64,000 bases of DNA from Gymnothorax reevesii (GCA_029721435.1 CM056576.1:110402666-110466665), one strand, 5' to 3'. Shown: positions 1 through 11,517, counted from the first letter of the stretch. The notes: a model not told the origin generated them from the sequence alone. Translations and numbers: made by a program.

Positions 1-1259
1 GTCTTTCTTGTAACTCGAAAGATTGACCAAAATAATTGTCCAATCTTCTTACAGCCTCGTTTCAGTCATGCAACTCTGTCTGAAGGTACAAATGGATAGT
101 TATGAGGCCAAATTACAGTAAATGTGCTTTGCAAAGAGCTGGCAAGAGTGAATAAGCGTTTTAGTTGCTGAATAATTTCATAAATAGGGTTGGTCATCCA
201 ATAATATCTCTCCCTTTAACCCCAATAAACACTGTGTGATTCCTCAACTAGTAAAATAGTTCATAGTCAAATAAAAATGGGTTCCTTCAGGGAATATTCA
301 TACTTTTTGCCTTTAAGCATTCTCCAATGGACACAAGCCAAAGAACTATTTTCTTCTGATAGTGCACAGCCATTAAAGTAAAATAACCCTCAAGACCATT
401 TTAAGGAGATAGTTCATTTTATTAGTTCCATATGCAGAATTAATCTATTTAAGGATGCTTCATTTGTTCTAAGTCGTAAATGAGCTGGTACCTGCATTGA
501 CCCTCTTCTCTTTTTTTTGTCCCTGGCAACTGAACACTATAAATAATTATGTGATGCCTTTTCTTAACAGGTATAATGCTCAGAAGTTCAAGCTCAAAAC
601 AAATCCTCATTGCCGAGCAAATGGAGCAGGATATGCCAGGACTTATGTGGTACTTAAAATCATTCCAGAGGTAGCTACAGCAGGCTTCTGTCCTGTGCCC
701 CTGTTTAGCTGTTCTCTTTCAGATACAATGATTTATTCAGTACCAGTCATTAAAATTAACCTTGGTTTCCCCTGCAAAATAATAAAATATCCATCACATG
801 CATGGCTCACAGATCCACTATAGGGCTGCCAATATCAATGTCGACAAACTCGTTGAGGAAGGAGGGTGCAGTGCAGTGACTTAGCTTCAAAAAAGGTCAC
901 AAAAGCACTTCTGCTCGTTGCTGCAAAAAGATTTTTTACATCCACTTGCCTGTGTACTCATACTTTTCTTAACTCCTGATATATTTATTTATTGAGTACT
1001 TAACTTCTGACAGAAGTTCTGCAATTTACCATATAATTACTATGGACATGACACAAGTCACTGCCACTTTTTCGTCTTTCTCATCCTAGTTTTTGATTCT
1101 TTGAATTCCTTTCTCTGTGAAATAAAAGCATTTTATAATGAAAAATACACAGAGAAAATTACACTCCTTTTTTATGCTGCAAAGCAGAACGACTGAGATG
1201 GAGCGCATTTAACAACCCTATAAGCAGTTCGTCCACTAATAAATCTTTTGTGCTCAAGT

Positions 1260-1277
1260 GGGGGGGGGGGGGGGGGG
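1260..1277 (+). repeat. Poly-G run (18 G)
   Basis: Eighteen consecutive G bases occur on the plus strand. Runs like this can form G-quadruplexes and are prone to length error in sequencing and assembly. Confidence 0.9.
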
Positions 1278-2429
1278 AAGCAATGTCAAATTTGTAAAGT
1301 GCTGAATTTCTGAATTTAAGATCTCTATGGACACTAATGGAAGGAAAAGTTGCTGACAGCAAACGACAGGATAAATGACAACCCCCCCAACTAAATTAGT
1401 TCCCTTATTTTTTGTAAATATTGAGCGAAACTTAACAAGTACTCACTCAATGCCAATCGTTTCCGATATGCTAAGCGCCAAAAATACCTTTTGAAAGTGT
1501 TTTTTAATTGTGCCTGCAGCTAACCACATGGTAACTTCAACGTCATGGGGGTATTTGACATCAAGGGAAGTAATAAGTAGTCACAGATAACAGTACGGCT
1601 GAAAGGGCCGATATCAAAGGAACTGAGTGGAGTTTGCGCCCTGGGCTGAAAAATGGTACGTGCTTAGACTTACTCTGAAGGTCTCTGGTGAGCGCTATGA
1701 AATAAGTCTCATTGTTTTTTTTTATGAAAAAGTCTTTAGTAGCTTTGATTGTAACACCAAGTTGGCCCCTATAGGTACAGTTTGATACTTGGATAAGGTC
1801 ATTATCTGACCATGACTGGGAAATATGAATTGCAAGCCATAACTTGGCTGCATGGGATCAAATCAGTCAAGATGCCTGAGGTTACAACTCACCTTAGATG
1901 GCCACTGGCTGCCAGTTCCAGTCAATGTGAAATTTTCTCCTCAAATCAGTTTTACCTCTCCTGAAATACTGCATAGCCTGTAATATGTAAAATACTTGTT
2001 AAATATAAAGAAATGTACAAGATACAGCAGACACTATCCTTGCATTTCTACTGGCAGCTCAGCATTTGTATGTCCAATCATTTTCAATTCCAAACAATGT
2101 CAGGACAGATGTTGGGGAGCAACAAGGAAGAATACCCGAACTATCAATAAATGTAAATGCAGACTTGAATTGCAAAACACTCTTTTTTTTGCATATTCCT
2201 AGTTTTGGGAAGAAGAAATTTCGAAAGCTTGCAGGCTTTTCAATGCATTTCATTATAAACTGAATATTATTTAGTGCCTGGCTCTGAGTAAAACAACATT
2301 TACAATGGACATTATGCCATTCATATATTATGTGTGGTTTCATGCTTAATTTATGTTATCTGTGCATTTTATTCATGAGGAGGCGGATATTTCTCATATG
2401 GCTGAATTTAGAATGAACAGAGGATGCAA

Positions 2430-2995
2430 ATTTGACCACATCCAGCCCCTCTGGGGTGGGCAGGTACTGGGCACCGCGCCTCGCCTTACAGCAGCGTGCC
2501 GCACAGCTGTCGCCCGCCGTTCGCCTCCCTTCAGCTATTGCTCCCGGGGATCAGCATCTCATAGGACTTCTTTGCACTCCATTATTAATTTACCGCCATG
2601 TGATCTGCGAGCCGGGCGAAGCCACCGCGGCTCTGCTCACACGGCAGCCTGCAGGTTTGGGGAAGTGTGGTATGTGTGCGGGTGGAAAGATGCAGATGTT
2701 ACACCTGCCCCGAACCCCCCCCCCTCATCCTCATCCTGCGGAGCTTCTCATGCCTTCCAGCTGCTTCCCCGGATACTGCTTTTTCAAACGCAGCACAGCC
2801 TTCACATCTATTAAATTCTATGACAAACGGAGAGAATGTTTGGGCTGCTGCACACGCGGGACACCGCTTGTATTTTCTGAGGGTTATTTTGATATGGCGT
2901 TCCAGCTCTTTGTCGCATCCAAGCGTGCTCTAATGTCGTCTCTCTGGGCTGGATGCAGGTGTCACGTGCTTGACTAGCGAGAGAATTGCTATTTA
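2430..2995 (+). promoter_or_regulatory. GC-richer block with E-box and TATA-like motif
   Basis: This block is clearly richer in G, C and CpG than the AT-rich surroundings. Near its right end are CACGTG (an E-box core, about 2963-2968) and the TATA-like CTATTTAAAG about 25 bases further on (about 2989-2998). Open frames cross the block, but they show no known domain and probably reflect the base composition. A CpG-island-like promoter or enhancer is an inference; no transcript evidence is available. Confidence 0.25.
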
Positions 2996-3886
2996 AAGAG
3001 GGGAGAAATTGAGTGGAGACGGGGAGAGTACAATCCACAGTGGAAGATCCAGCCAGTTGGAGTCTACACCAGTTCACATCCAACCCCATTTAATATTCAC
3101 TCAGCCAAGAGATACTTGGGGAGACAAGAGATTTGATGGTTAAGACCTTGAGATTGTGAATAATTTCCAGCCCATTTGAAGACACAGCCACCCTCTGGGT
3201 CCAAGAGGAAGGGATAGTATTTTTTAACGCACTGCGCCTGTAAAATTGTAAATGACAATGGACGCATATTTGCGCAGGGGAGCTCTATAGCTGTGGTGAA
3301 TGTCTGCATGAGCATTCAGTTTGCCCTCAGCGCAAAGGAACTGAAGGGTTTTTTTTTTCCAAGTGTAAGATATAGCTGAACCGTGGCAATAACAGTCTTC
3401 CATCTTTCAGCCAGACCGATCTCAGAAATGGCACTACATCAAAAGCAAATCCTGACACACATTGCAGCTGCTGCCGGATGCTCACTCAATCTGAGAATAA
3501 AGAGCTACAGGGCTTTTGAACAATGCTTACTGGAAAGAAAGAGGTTTTATCTTGTTTGACTTGGGATCTTTGTAATCTCTGCAAAAATACTAACTAAACA
3601 AAAAATAAAGAAAAGTGAAATTCTTGTTTTGCCAAATCTGCTACATGAAATACCTTTTTCATGTTTTTGGTTGTTGGTTTAAAAAAAAAAAATCACGAGT
3701 CCTCATGGTGAATACCAGTAACTCCTCATAATTAGCTCCACTTACGAAGCGAACCTGTATATTTTGCTGGGATATATATATAATATGTATATATAGCAAT
3801 ATATATATTGCTGAGAACGTCAAGTTAAACATTCTGTCGAGCAAAGCTTAAATAGATGGTTATTTTGATATAGCATGACAAAAAAT

Positions 3887-5058
3887 TAGGGCTGTCGGAA
3901 TAGTTAATCGCGATTAATTTAAGCGCAATAAAAGTAACTGCCACTATGAGGCAGACAGACGTGATTGCTTATTACCTTTTCTATGACGCAGACCTAATGC
4001 GGTCATTTGAAATGCTTCCGGAAAGAAAACTCTGGTTTGAAGTCCACTAATTACCAGCCAGGTTGGACAGTCTCCATCGCCTTGGCATAATGAGCTCACC
4101 TTAATTCAATTCCCGTGTACTTTGACTGACTTGCAATGAAGCCATTTATTCAGCCAACTGACAAATCAAAACCAAAATGTAGCCTATAATGATTAAGAAG
4201 AGAGAATGAGAACCAGACAGACCTAACCAGGCTGCCGCGTTATATTAAAAGATTTTCAAATTCGTTAACAATTTACATGTCACGTTCTATACGCTTAAAC
4301 AAAATGTTTTCCACCTTCACTGTTGGTTATTTAGATGCTCAAAAGTTAATAAAATCAAGTGCTATGAGTTACATTATTTTAAATTAATCTCGTTCAATTA
4401 TCTAATAAAAAATGCCTCAAATTTGCGGCAAAGATTCGCCTGAACGTTAATTGCCAAATCTTCGGTGCATTTGACTATTACCTGCAATGCAAACGCACTC
4501 TCTCTCGCATTCATATTCGGTATGCTTCACAAAATGTTTTCCACTTCAAGTAGCCCATATTTTTAAGCTCTTAAAACCAGGGCCATCTTTAAATAACTTC
4601 ATTTTTTTTTTAGAAATATCTTTAATAATGCATACAAAATTCCTTGATGAAAGATGGAATTCAGAGGTCTGCTATTTTTTCATATTATTGAAATTTTTTC
4701 AATCTAACACGGCAGCCTGGTTAGGTCCGTCTGCTTCTCATTATCTCTTCTTAATCATTATAGGCCACATTTTGGTTTTGATTGGTCAGTTGGCTGAATA
4801 AATGGCTTGAGCAAGTCAGGCAAAGTACGCAGGAAATGATTTAAGGTGAGCTAATTATGCCAAGGCGATGGAGGCTGTCCAACCTTGCTGGTAATTAGTG
4901 GACTTCAAATCACAATTTTCTTCCCGGAAGCATTTCAAATGACCGCATTAGGTATGTGTCATAGAAAAGGTAATAAGCAATCACGTCAGTCTGCCTCATG
5001 GTGGCAGTTACCTTTATTGCGCTTAAATTAATCGCGATTAATTATTCTGACAGCCCTA
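3887..5058. mobile_element. Non-autonomous hAT-type element with very long inverted arms
   Basis: The element begins TAGGGCTGTC and ends GACAGCCCTA. It is flanked by a perfect 8-bp target duplication, CAAAAAAT, at 3879-3886 and 5059-5066, which is the hAT hallmark. The ends are not short TIRs: the left arm (3887 to about 4260) and the right arm (about 4700 to 5058) are imperfect inverted copies for roughly 350 bases each. Both contain, for example, the block around TTAATCGCGATTAA and the block around CAGGCTGCCG or its complement. The AT-rich centre has no transposase-like frame. It must have been moved in trans, if it moved recently. Confidence 0.85.
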
Positions 5059-5066
5059 CAAAAAAT

Positions 5067-5783
5067 GTAACTGAAACCTAACATCCCATATAATAATTTT
5101 CTCACATTTTTTTTAATCTCATGTGTCTTGCACTCCTGTTTGACTCATTCCCTACAGCAAGCCTCTGCACAACAGTGCGGCGAATTCCACCATTCCCGAC
5201 TGTAAGTCGGTGCCAGCGGCGTGAATGACCATTCGCAGTCTGATGAAAACACGAAATCAGTTGACAATCGTGGCGATAGGCCACCTGTACTTCAATACTT
5301 TATATTGTGTAATTTTCGGGAAAAGTATTCCATACAAACGCGACAATTTTAGATAAAAGAAATCTTCAGGGAATGAGTTAAACAGCTTATTCTGCAACAT
5401 ACTGTAAATAAGATGGAATTTATCGACTTTACTCACCTCATTAGGGTAATTCCTCCACTGCATTTAACCTTGACACACTTGGGTAGTGGGCAGACACTGC
5501 TGCATCTGGAAATGAACGCTGAGTCCAGTTATAAAGGCAGAGCCCCAGTTCCCCACCCCCCTTGACCCTACAACTTAATCTACAACTATCCCTAGATTTT
5601 GTATGTTCTTGCAGAGGGTAGGGCGTCCTTTTTGTCTTTATGACTTGAAGGAAGCGGACATCTAATCCAACAATGGCCCTACAGAGTTTTTTCAGATGCA
5701 ACTGGAGAGTAGAAAAAATTTCCTAGAAAGCTTTGCTAACTGACTAAATGTGGCAGCCAATGAGGGAAAGCAGTCCTTGCATT
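5067..5783. other. Intergenic DNA, nothing recognised
   Basis: This unique-looking sequence lies between the hAT-type element and the left end of the Tc1-like element. No gene, repeat boundary or RNA motif stands out. Confidence 0.5.
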
Positions 5784-6145
5784 TACAGTGGGCTCAAAGA
5801 TTACTGGCACCCCTGACTAGTAATGTACAAAAAATACTTTAAAAATTCAAAAAATACATATATTTGCGGAGAAACTCTAAATAACAACGTTTGACGAATA
5901 CTGTATGATGTTGATGTTCTGATGGAACCAACCAAAATCATTTGCTGATTTCATTATGATCAATTTCCTCCAAATCAAGGTTTCATAATTAATGGAGCCC
6001 TTAAAGATTACTGTAAATAACATCTACCAAAATTAAACCAGGTATTAAATTCCACTTATTTAAGTTTTATCTTAAAAAAAGTTAAGGAACTATTTTGGGC
6101 AATTACAGTACCTCCTATGTCACCAGGATATAAAAATGAGGTAAT

Positions 6146-6634
6146 TGTTATGGCCCCAATTTGTTAATACAATTTACAACACAACAGCAACAGCAAGGGA
6201 TGACAGACACAGTTTTAAAAACTTAAACACATTTAATTTTTAAAGACAATAACAACTAACTAACCTAAAGACCAAGATTGATTATAACAAAAACAAAAAG
6301 AAATATTTACAGTCCCTTTTTGTGGGGCGGCTTGGTGATGTCCTGGGTGAGAAAATGCTCAAACACAGGCAAAGAAATCCACAAAAGAAACATCACAGGT
6401 CTTGAACAGAATGGCAGGTCTGGTCATCTTCTTGCAATTTCTCCTACTACTTTACTGTCTCAATTCTTTTCCTTATATACTCTTTTGCAGACCCCACCCA
6501 CATTTAGACCTCTTTTTTTTAATTTTCTGAGACTTGCCCCAGACATGTCCAGGACATGTCTAAACATGACTTCAGTCTGAGCTTAACAAAAAAAAGGTAA
6601 ATACTGCCATCTAGTGGCCTATATTCACATTACA
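6146..6634 (-). repeat. 3' LTR of the Gmr1-like element
   Basis: This LTR is 489 bases long. It is preceded in element sense by a purine-rich tract (TTGAAATGGAGG, plus strand 6635-6646) that probably primes plus-strand synthesis. It pairs with the copy at 9059-9547. Confidence 0.9.
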
Positions 6635-6768
6635 CCTCCATTTCAAAAGGGAAAAATTTTGACTCATAAAGGCAAAATTTTTCTTTTCAATACAAAATGG
6701 TTAAGTGAACACTTGTCTATTTATACATATCATACAATATTCAAACACATGATATATATATACACATT

Positions 6769-7249
6769 CAAACACGGGATAAGCAATCAGCAATTACATT
6801 GTCTGTACCCTTCACATGCTTAATTTCCAAGTCAAACAAATCAAACTCCAATTCAACAATCTCCGATTCTTGTTTTTCATCTTACTCAAAAACATTAACG
6901 GATTGTGGTCAGTGTACACAATCATTGGCTTTTGTCCTGTACAAACATAAACCTCAAAGTGTTGTAAAGAAAGGACCAGAGCCAACAGTTCCTTCTCTAT
7001 TGTGGAATAGTTCCTTTGGTGGCGATTGAACTTCCTGGAGAAGTATGCCACGGGATGCTCAATGTCATCAGAGTCACTTCTCTGTAGGAGCACAGATCCA
7101 CAAGCTTGGTCGCTAGCATCGACCGCGATGGAGAACGGTTTGTTGAAGTCAGGAGATTTGAGCACGGGGAAGTGACACAGCAGAGACTTCAGGCGATCGA
7201 AGGCTCTCTGGAATGCATCATCCCAGGTGAACTTTACGCCTTTCTTCAG
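6769..7249 (-). pseudogene. RNase H part of Gmr1-like pol
   Basis: Read on the minus strand, this is the RNase H region of a gypsy polyprotein, downstream of the reverse transcriptase. Visible motifs are the first catalytic aspartate in AVDASDQACG, the block STIEKELLALVLSLQHF carrying the glutamate, and the aspartate in VYTDHNPL. The end of the domain (ADCLSRV, near 6775) is reached only after a frame change close to 6845. The frame is also cut off from the upstream reverse transcriptase by an in-frame TAA at 7250-7252. It would remove the RNA strand of the RNA-DNA hybrid during reverse transcription, but this copy cannot make it as part of one polyprotein. Confidence 0.85.
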
Positions 7250-8971
7250 TTAGTTAGTTAGACTGAGAGCAATCTCAGCAAAGTTCTTGCAGAACTTGCG
7301 GTAGTACCCGATCATTCCAAGGAAGCGGCGCAAAGCTCTTTTGTTGTCAGGAACTGGAAAGTCCATGATGGCTTGGACTTTAGCATTTATGGGTGCCACC
7401 TTACCCTGGCCTATGACGTAGCCAAGATAGGTGACAGTCGCACAACCAAAGTCACTCTTGCTCAGGTTAACAGTCAGGTTAGCCTGGGTCAGGCGCTGGA
7501 ACAACGCCTCTACATCTTTTAGATGTTCTTCCCAGGAGTCACTCCATGTGATCAGGTCATCGATGTATGCACCCGTGTGTGGCAATCCGGCGATTGTAGA
7601 CTGTATCATCCTTTGGAACGTGGCTGGGGCATTTTTCATGCCAAAGGGTAGGACTTCATACTGGTACAATCCAGATGGTGTGGCAAAAGCAGAGATGCTC
7701 TTGGCCCTCTCAGTTAAAGGCACACACCAATAACCCTTCAATAAATCAATCTTGGTCAGAAACTTTGCTTGCCCTACACTATCAATACAATCATCAATCC
7801 TAGGTATTGGAAACACATCAGTTCTAGTTACAGCATTGACTTTGCGATAATCTGTACAGAATCTAGTACTTCCATCAGGTTTTGGAACTAGCACACAGGG
7901 TGAACTCCAATCTGAGTTGGAGGGTCTGATAATATCATGTTTTAACATGTACTCAACCTCTTTCTCAGCAATCTTTCTCTTTTCAGGATTCATCCGGTAT
8001 GGATGCTGTTTTATTGGTTTGGCATCACCAACATCTACATCATGAGAGGCTATAGTAACTCTCTTTGGAACATCAGGAAACAAATCCTCATATTTCTTGA
8101 TCAACCTTTCAAACTGATCTCTCTGTGAGGGTTCTAAGTGCTGGAGTTTTACATCAAGATTTTGCAACACTTCAGTGTTTGACAATTTACATGAAAGAAC
8201 TTCAGCTTTAATTCTTGGTTCATCATCTTGAAACTCCCCCTCATCTTCACACGTTTCGACCATTGGAGAATCTGAAGTGACAGCTGCAACCCTAGCATTT
8301 CTGTCATGATAAGGCTTTAGCATGTTAATATGACACAACTGTTTTGGTTTTCTCCTATCTGGAGTCTTCACAATGTAATTGAGATCATTGAGTTTTGTCA
8401 GAATTTCATAAGGACCATGAAATCTAGCCTGCAATGGATTGGACTGCAAGGGAAACAACACAAGGACCTTTTCTCCTGGTTTAAACTCACGGCTTCTAGC
8501 CTTATGATCATACCAAGTTTTCATTTTTCCCTGACTTGATTTCAAGTTCTCTTTGGCAAGGTCACAAGCTGCACGCAATCTTTCCTTGAACTTGCTAACA
8601 TAGTCTAACTCAAACTGCCTTTGTTTTTCTTTTTCTTCCCTTTCAAATTCTCTTTGCTTTTCTTTTTCCTCCCTTTCTTTTTCTCTTTCCTCCCTTTCAA
8701 TCTCTAGCATTTTTAATTTAAGTTCCATTTCTATATTTGGATTTTCCACTGGAAACTGTTCCAGATCTCCGGGTGCAAACACATTTTCATCAATGTCATA
8801 TTCAACTATCTCTCGAGCCAGTCTTGCTTTTCGCATGGCTGGTTTCACCTCTGTCAGCTCTAAATGTCTGCAAATTTCTAACAGTTCTGTCTTTTTAAAA
8901 GACTTCAAAACCCCTACGGTTGGTGATGCCAAGAAATCATCCATTGCTGTTGTCAATATATATGTATTCAA
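7250..8971 (-). pseudogene. Fused gag start, integrase C-terminus and reverse transcriptase
   Basis: This is one open minus-strand frame of 573 codons. Residues 10-60 resemble the N-terminal DNA-binding-like (SAP-like) start of fish gypsy gag proteins. Residues about 85-120 are a highly charged EREEKEKQ-type coiled coil. Residues about 123-222 are an integrase C-terminal region with the GPY motif at 186-188. From about residue 290 the reverse transcriptase follows, with the YIDD catalytic box at plus 7556-7567 and the LPFGMKNAPATF block before it. The integrase catalytic core, protease and most of gag are missing: near residue 122 the coiled coil joins the integrase tail without breaking the frame. 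A TAA ends the frame before RNase H. The copy is not autonomous. The integrase-before-RT order is directly visible. Confidence 0.88.
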
Positions 8972-9037
8972 TTAAAAAAAAATCAATTTTACAATTTGAA
9001 ATGTTAGATTTTCAATAAATTACTCACAAAATGGTCT

Positions 9038-9055
9038 ATCCCGGACGAGCCCTCA
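9038..9055 (-). promoter_or_regulatory. Primer-binding site, tRNA-Pro type
   Basis: On the minus strand, 3 bases after the 5' LTR, the sequence TGAGGGCTCGTCCGGGAT matches the well-known proline-tRNA primer-binding site at 17 of 18 positions. The one difference is A for G at the third position. This would be where a host tRNA starts minus-strand DNA synthesis. The tRNA assignment is from memory of the site, not a search. Confidence 0.7.
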
Positions 9056-9058
9056 ATT

Positions 9059-9547
9059 TGTTATGGCCCCAATTTGTTAATACAATTTACAACACAACAG
9101 CAACAGCAAGGGATGACAGACACAGTTTTAAAAACTTAAACACATTTAATTTTTAAAGACAATAACAACTAACTAACCTAAAGACCAAGATTGATTATAA
9201 CAAAAACAAAAAGAAATATTTACAGTCCCTTTTTGTGGGGCGGCTTGGTGATGTCCTGGGTGAGAGAATGCTCAAACACAGGCAAAGAAATCCACAAAAG
9301 AAACGTCACAGGTCTTGAACAGAATGGCAGGTCTGGTCATCTTCTTGTAATTTCTCCTACTACTTTACTGTCTCAATTCTTTTCCTTATATACTCTTTTG
9401 CAGACCCCACCCACATTTAGACCTCTTTTTTTTAATTTTCTGAGACTTGCCCCAGACATGTCCAGGACATGTCTAAACATGACTTCAGTCTGAGCTTAAC
9501 AAAAAAAAGGTAAATACTGCCATCTAGTGGCCTATATTCACATTACA
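9059..9547 (-). repeat. 5' LTR of the Gmr1-like element
   Basis: This is the 489-base direct repeat of 6146-6634, with three visible differences. It lies upstream of the coding frame in element sense and should hold the promoter. It is followed by the target duplication TAAT at 9548-9551. Confidence 0.9.
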
Positions 9548-9568
9548 TAATACACATGCAGTGTCCCT

Positions 9569-10033
9569 TTGTCATCCAATACCGTGCAGAAAACAAAACA
9601 ACTGTCAGTTCAGTTGTCATGGTGTCATGTCAATAACTGTCATGGTGGGTCAGTCCTGTTTTGGGGCTGTTTTAATTCAAGAGGCTCAGGGGCACTGGTT
9701 AAGATTAAAGGCATAATAAATTCCACCAAGTATCAGGATATTTTGGCTTACAATCTAGTTGCCTCCGCTAGAAAGCTGGGACTTGGCTGTTGGTGGACTT
9801 TCCAACAAGACAATGACCCAAAGCATACCTCAAGATCAACACAGAAATGGTTCAGTGATGACAAAATCAATGTTCTGCAATGGCCATTTCTATTGCCAGA
9901 CCTCAATCCAACTGAAAACCTGCGGGCTGAGTTGAAGGGGCCAGTTGCTAAATGCAAACCCAAAAATGTGACAGATCTTGAAAGAATCTGCCTTGAGGAA
10001 TGGTCCGAAATCCCCCCCAAATATGTGCCGTAA
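9569..10033 (+). pseudogene. Tc1-type transposase, C-terminal half
   Basis: This 154-codon frame matches the catalytic half of Tc1/mariner transposases. FWGCFNSRGSGAL is the usual block after the first catalytic aspartate. FQQDNDPKHTS carries the second aspartate (residue 81). DLNPTENL carries the glutamate (residue 116), giving exactly 34 residues between them (DD34E). The first aspartate and the whole DNA-binding N-terminus are missing, so it cannot excise or insert DNA. Its left boundary meets the gypsy insertion at 9547, but the lost half is not found on the other side at 5786-6145, so the loss is a separate deletion. Confidence 0.9.
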
Positions 10034-10715
10034 CCTTATCAATAATTACAGGAGAACACACCATGCTGTTTTCCTTGCCAGAGGTGGTTGCACTTAGTTC
10101 GAACTGAAGGGTGCCAATTATTACGAAACTTTGAATTTGTTGAAATTGATTTTCTATTAAATGATTGTAATGATTTTGGTTGTTTCCATCGAAACATTAA
10201 TAAAGTATTTCACACATGTTAGTACAGTATTTTCTGTTTCTCTAATTCTATAATTGTATTGTTTGTGCATTGCCAATCAGGGGTGCCAGTAATTTTTGAG
10301 CCCTCTGGGTATCTTTGCAAATAATCATGCAAATTCTGTTGGAATAGCTTAGATTGAGGAAGATGCATGAAACATGTAATCGATTTTTATGGCAAACATT
10401 TCACAAAGATCGCCATTCACGCTGTCAACAGAACATCTGCTTGAATGCGAATTTGCACAATGCAGTACAGATTATTTCTGAGTCCTGGCTTCAAAATGTG
10501 GAAATTAAAATCCAGCTGTGAATTTTATGCACTTGCCTGCTCCTTTAATATCAGAGATGGGCAGGACAGAGTGTGTGTCACTTTGTTAACGTATGATTAA
10601 GAATTGTCTCATTTCCTAGGTAATGATTCCAACCCTTACCCCTTGTTGCACCATTCCGAAAGGCCACTCCCTTATCGAGCGCACTCAAGAACTAGGGGTC
10701 GGACCAAGGGAAGGA

Positions 10716-10794
10716 AATTGAAGCACCTATTACTAAAACCCCATAAGTCACACTTGACTTGACTGGTGGGGTTTTAGTAATCAGTGCTTCAATT
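10716..10794. repeat. Near-perfect inverted repeat (hairpin)
   Basis: A 28-base left arm (10716-10743) and right arm (10767-10794) are complementary at 26 of 28 positions, with a 23-base spacer. The stem contains ACTAAAACCCCA and its complement. Length and loop fit a microRNA precursor-like foldback or the core of a small foldback element. No flanking target duplication was identified. Confidence 0.75.
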
Positions 10795-11517
10795 GAGACT
10801 GGACCATGGTCAGAGGAAATGGAAGGGGTGTTGCTGCCGTGCACTGTGTATAATAAATACAACATATTTATATATAACTTATATGTAATGACTTCATGCT
10901 TAAGTTTCTGTGCCTCTATGTATAGCGCAGCCTGAAGCAACTGTTGAATGAAGATGTCAGAAGTTGGCAGTTTATTGACTTTTTTGTCATCGTTGGGGGC
11001 TTCTGATAAAAAGGCTTAGAAATCACTGTAGAAAACGCAAAGGAATCTAAAGAAGTGACAACAACCGGTGACTAGCTTTCTCCTCACTGCAGTGACAGTG
11101 AGCTCTGGGATTTAAGGGATCTCTCAACAGCCCCTCAACAGAAAAGTGAGAATTTTTGTCCCAATTATTTCCAGCTATCCATCTGCCAAGGGACTTAAGT
11201 GACTGTTCTTCAGCTTTTAAGGTGAGTTCATTTCCAGGATGTCATATTAAGGAAATATTATCACAGTGTGAGATAATATTTGGCGGGGTTTGTCAAGAGA
11301 GTCCCTGATTTGAGATATATCCCTTTTGCTAAGAGTATAATCTCGATCTGATTCACTTCATTGACTAAAAATGCCATAGCTAAGCATGATGAATGAAGTC
11401 GTCAGTAGTCATTTTGAAATACATGCTTGGAATCCCAGTAAATTAATGCACTTGTGGATGACATATTTTATGTCTATATGGAGTTAGTCTACAAATATCT
11501 GGCTATATCTGGCTATT

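Larger units (their letters stand above)
1..3878. other. Intergenic DNA, no gene recognised
   Basis: I see no supportable coding region here. The short reading frames have no recognisable motifs and no splice context. Visible structure is limited to an 18-base G run at 1260-1277, a short AT-rich palindromic patch at 3772-3812, and a GC-richer block at 2430-2995 that is listed separately. The stretch reads as ordinary unique vertebrate intergenic or intronic sequence. Confidence 0.6.
6146..9547 (-). mobile_element. Gmr1-like Ty3/gypsy retrotransposon, internally deleted
   Basis: Two 489-bp direct repeats (6146-6634 and 9059-9547) flank a minus-strand pol region. The whole is bounded by a perfect 4-bp target duplication, TAAT, at 6142-6145 and 9548-9551. 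In element sense the LTRs start TGTAATG and end CATAACA. The two LTRs differ at three positions that I can see, all transitions, so the insertion is young. The body is only about 2.4 kb. It has a short gag-like start, the end of an integrase, then reverse transcriptase and RNase H. Having integrase before reverse transcriptase is the order described for Gmr1-like elements of deuterostomes. The insertion sits inside an older Tc1-like element. Confidence 0.88.
5786..10306 (+). mobile_element. Tc1-like transposon, defective, split by a gypsy insertion
   Basis: The left end (CAGTGGGCTCAAAG, preceded by TA at 5784-5785) is matched in inverse by the right end, GAGCCCTCTG at 10297-10306, with TA a few bases later. 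The first 30 or so bases of each end are near-identical inverted repeats containing TTACTGGCACCCCTGA. The element carries the C-terminal half of a Tc1-type transposase at 9569-10033. The N-terminal half was lost before or around the time a Gmr1-like LTR element inserted at 6146-9547. Without that insertion the remaining element is about 1.1 kb, shorter than a complete Tc1 (about 1.6 kb). Confidence 0.8.

Noticed and set aside
497..823. 108-codon open frame near the left end
   Set aside because: There is no recognisable domain and no splice or promoter context; its length is within chance for this sequence.
2353..2977. Two overlapping open frames of 153 and 181 codons
   Set aside because: They lie in a GC-rich block, share no known domain, and overlap in different frames, so base composition explains them.
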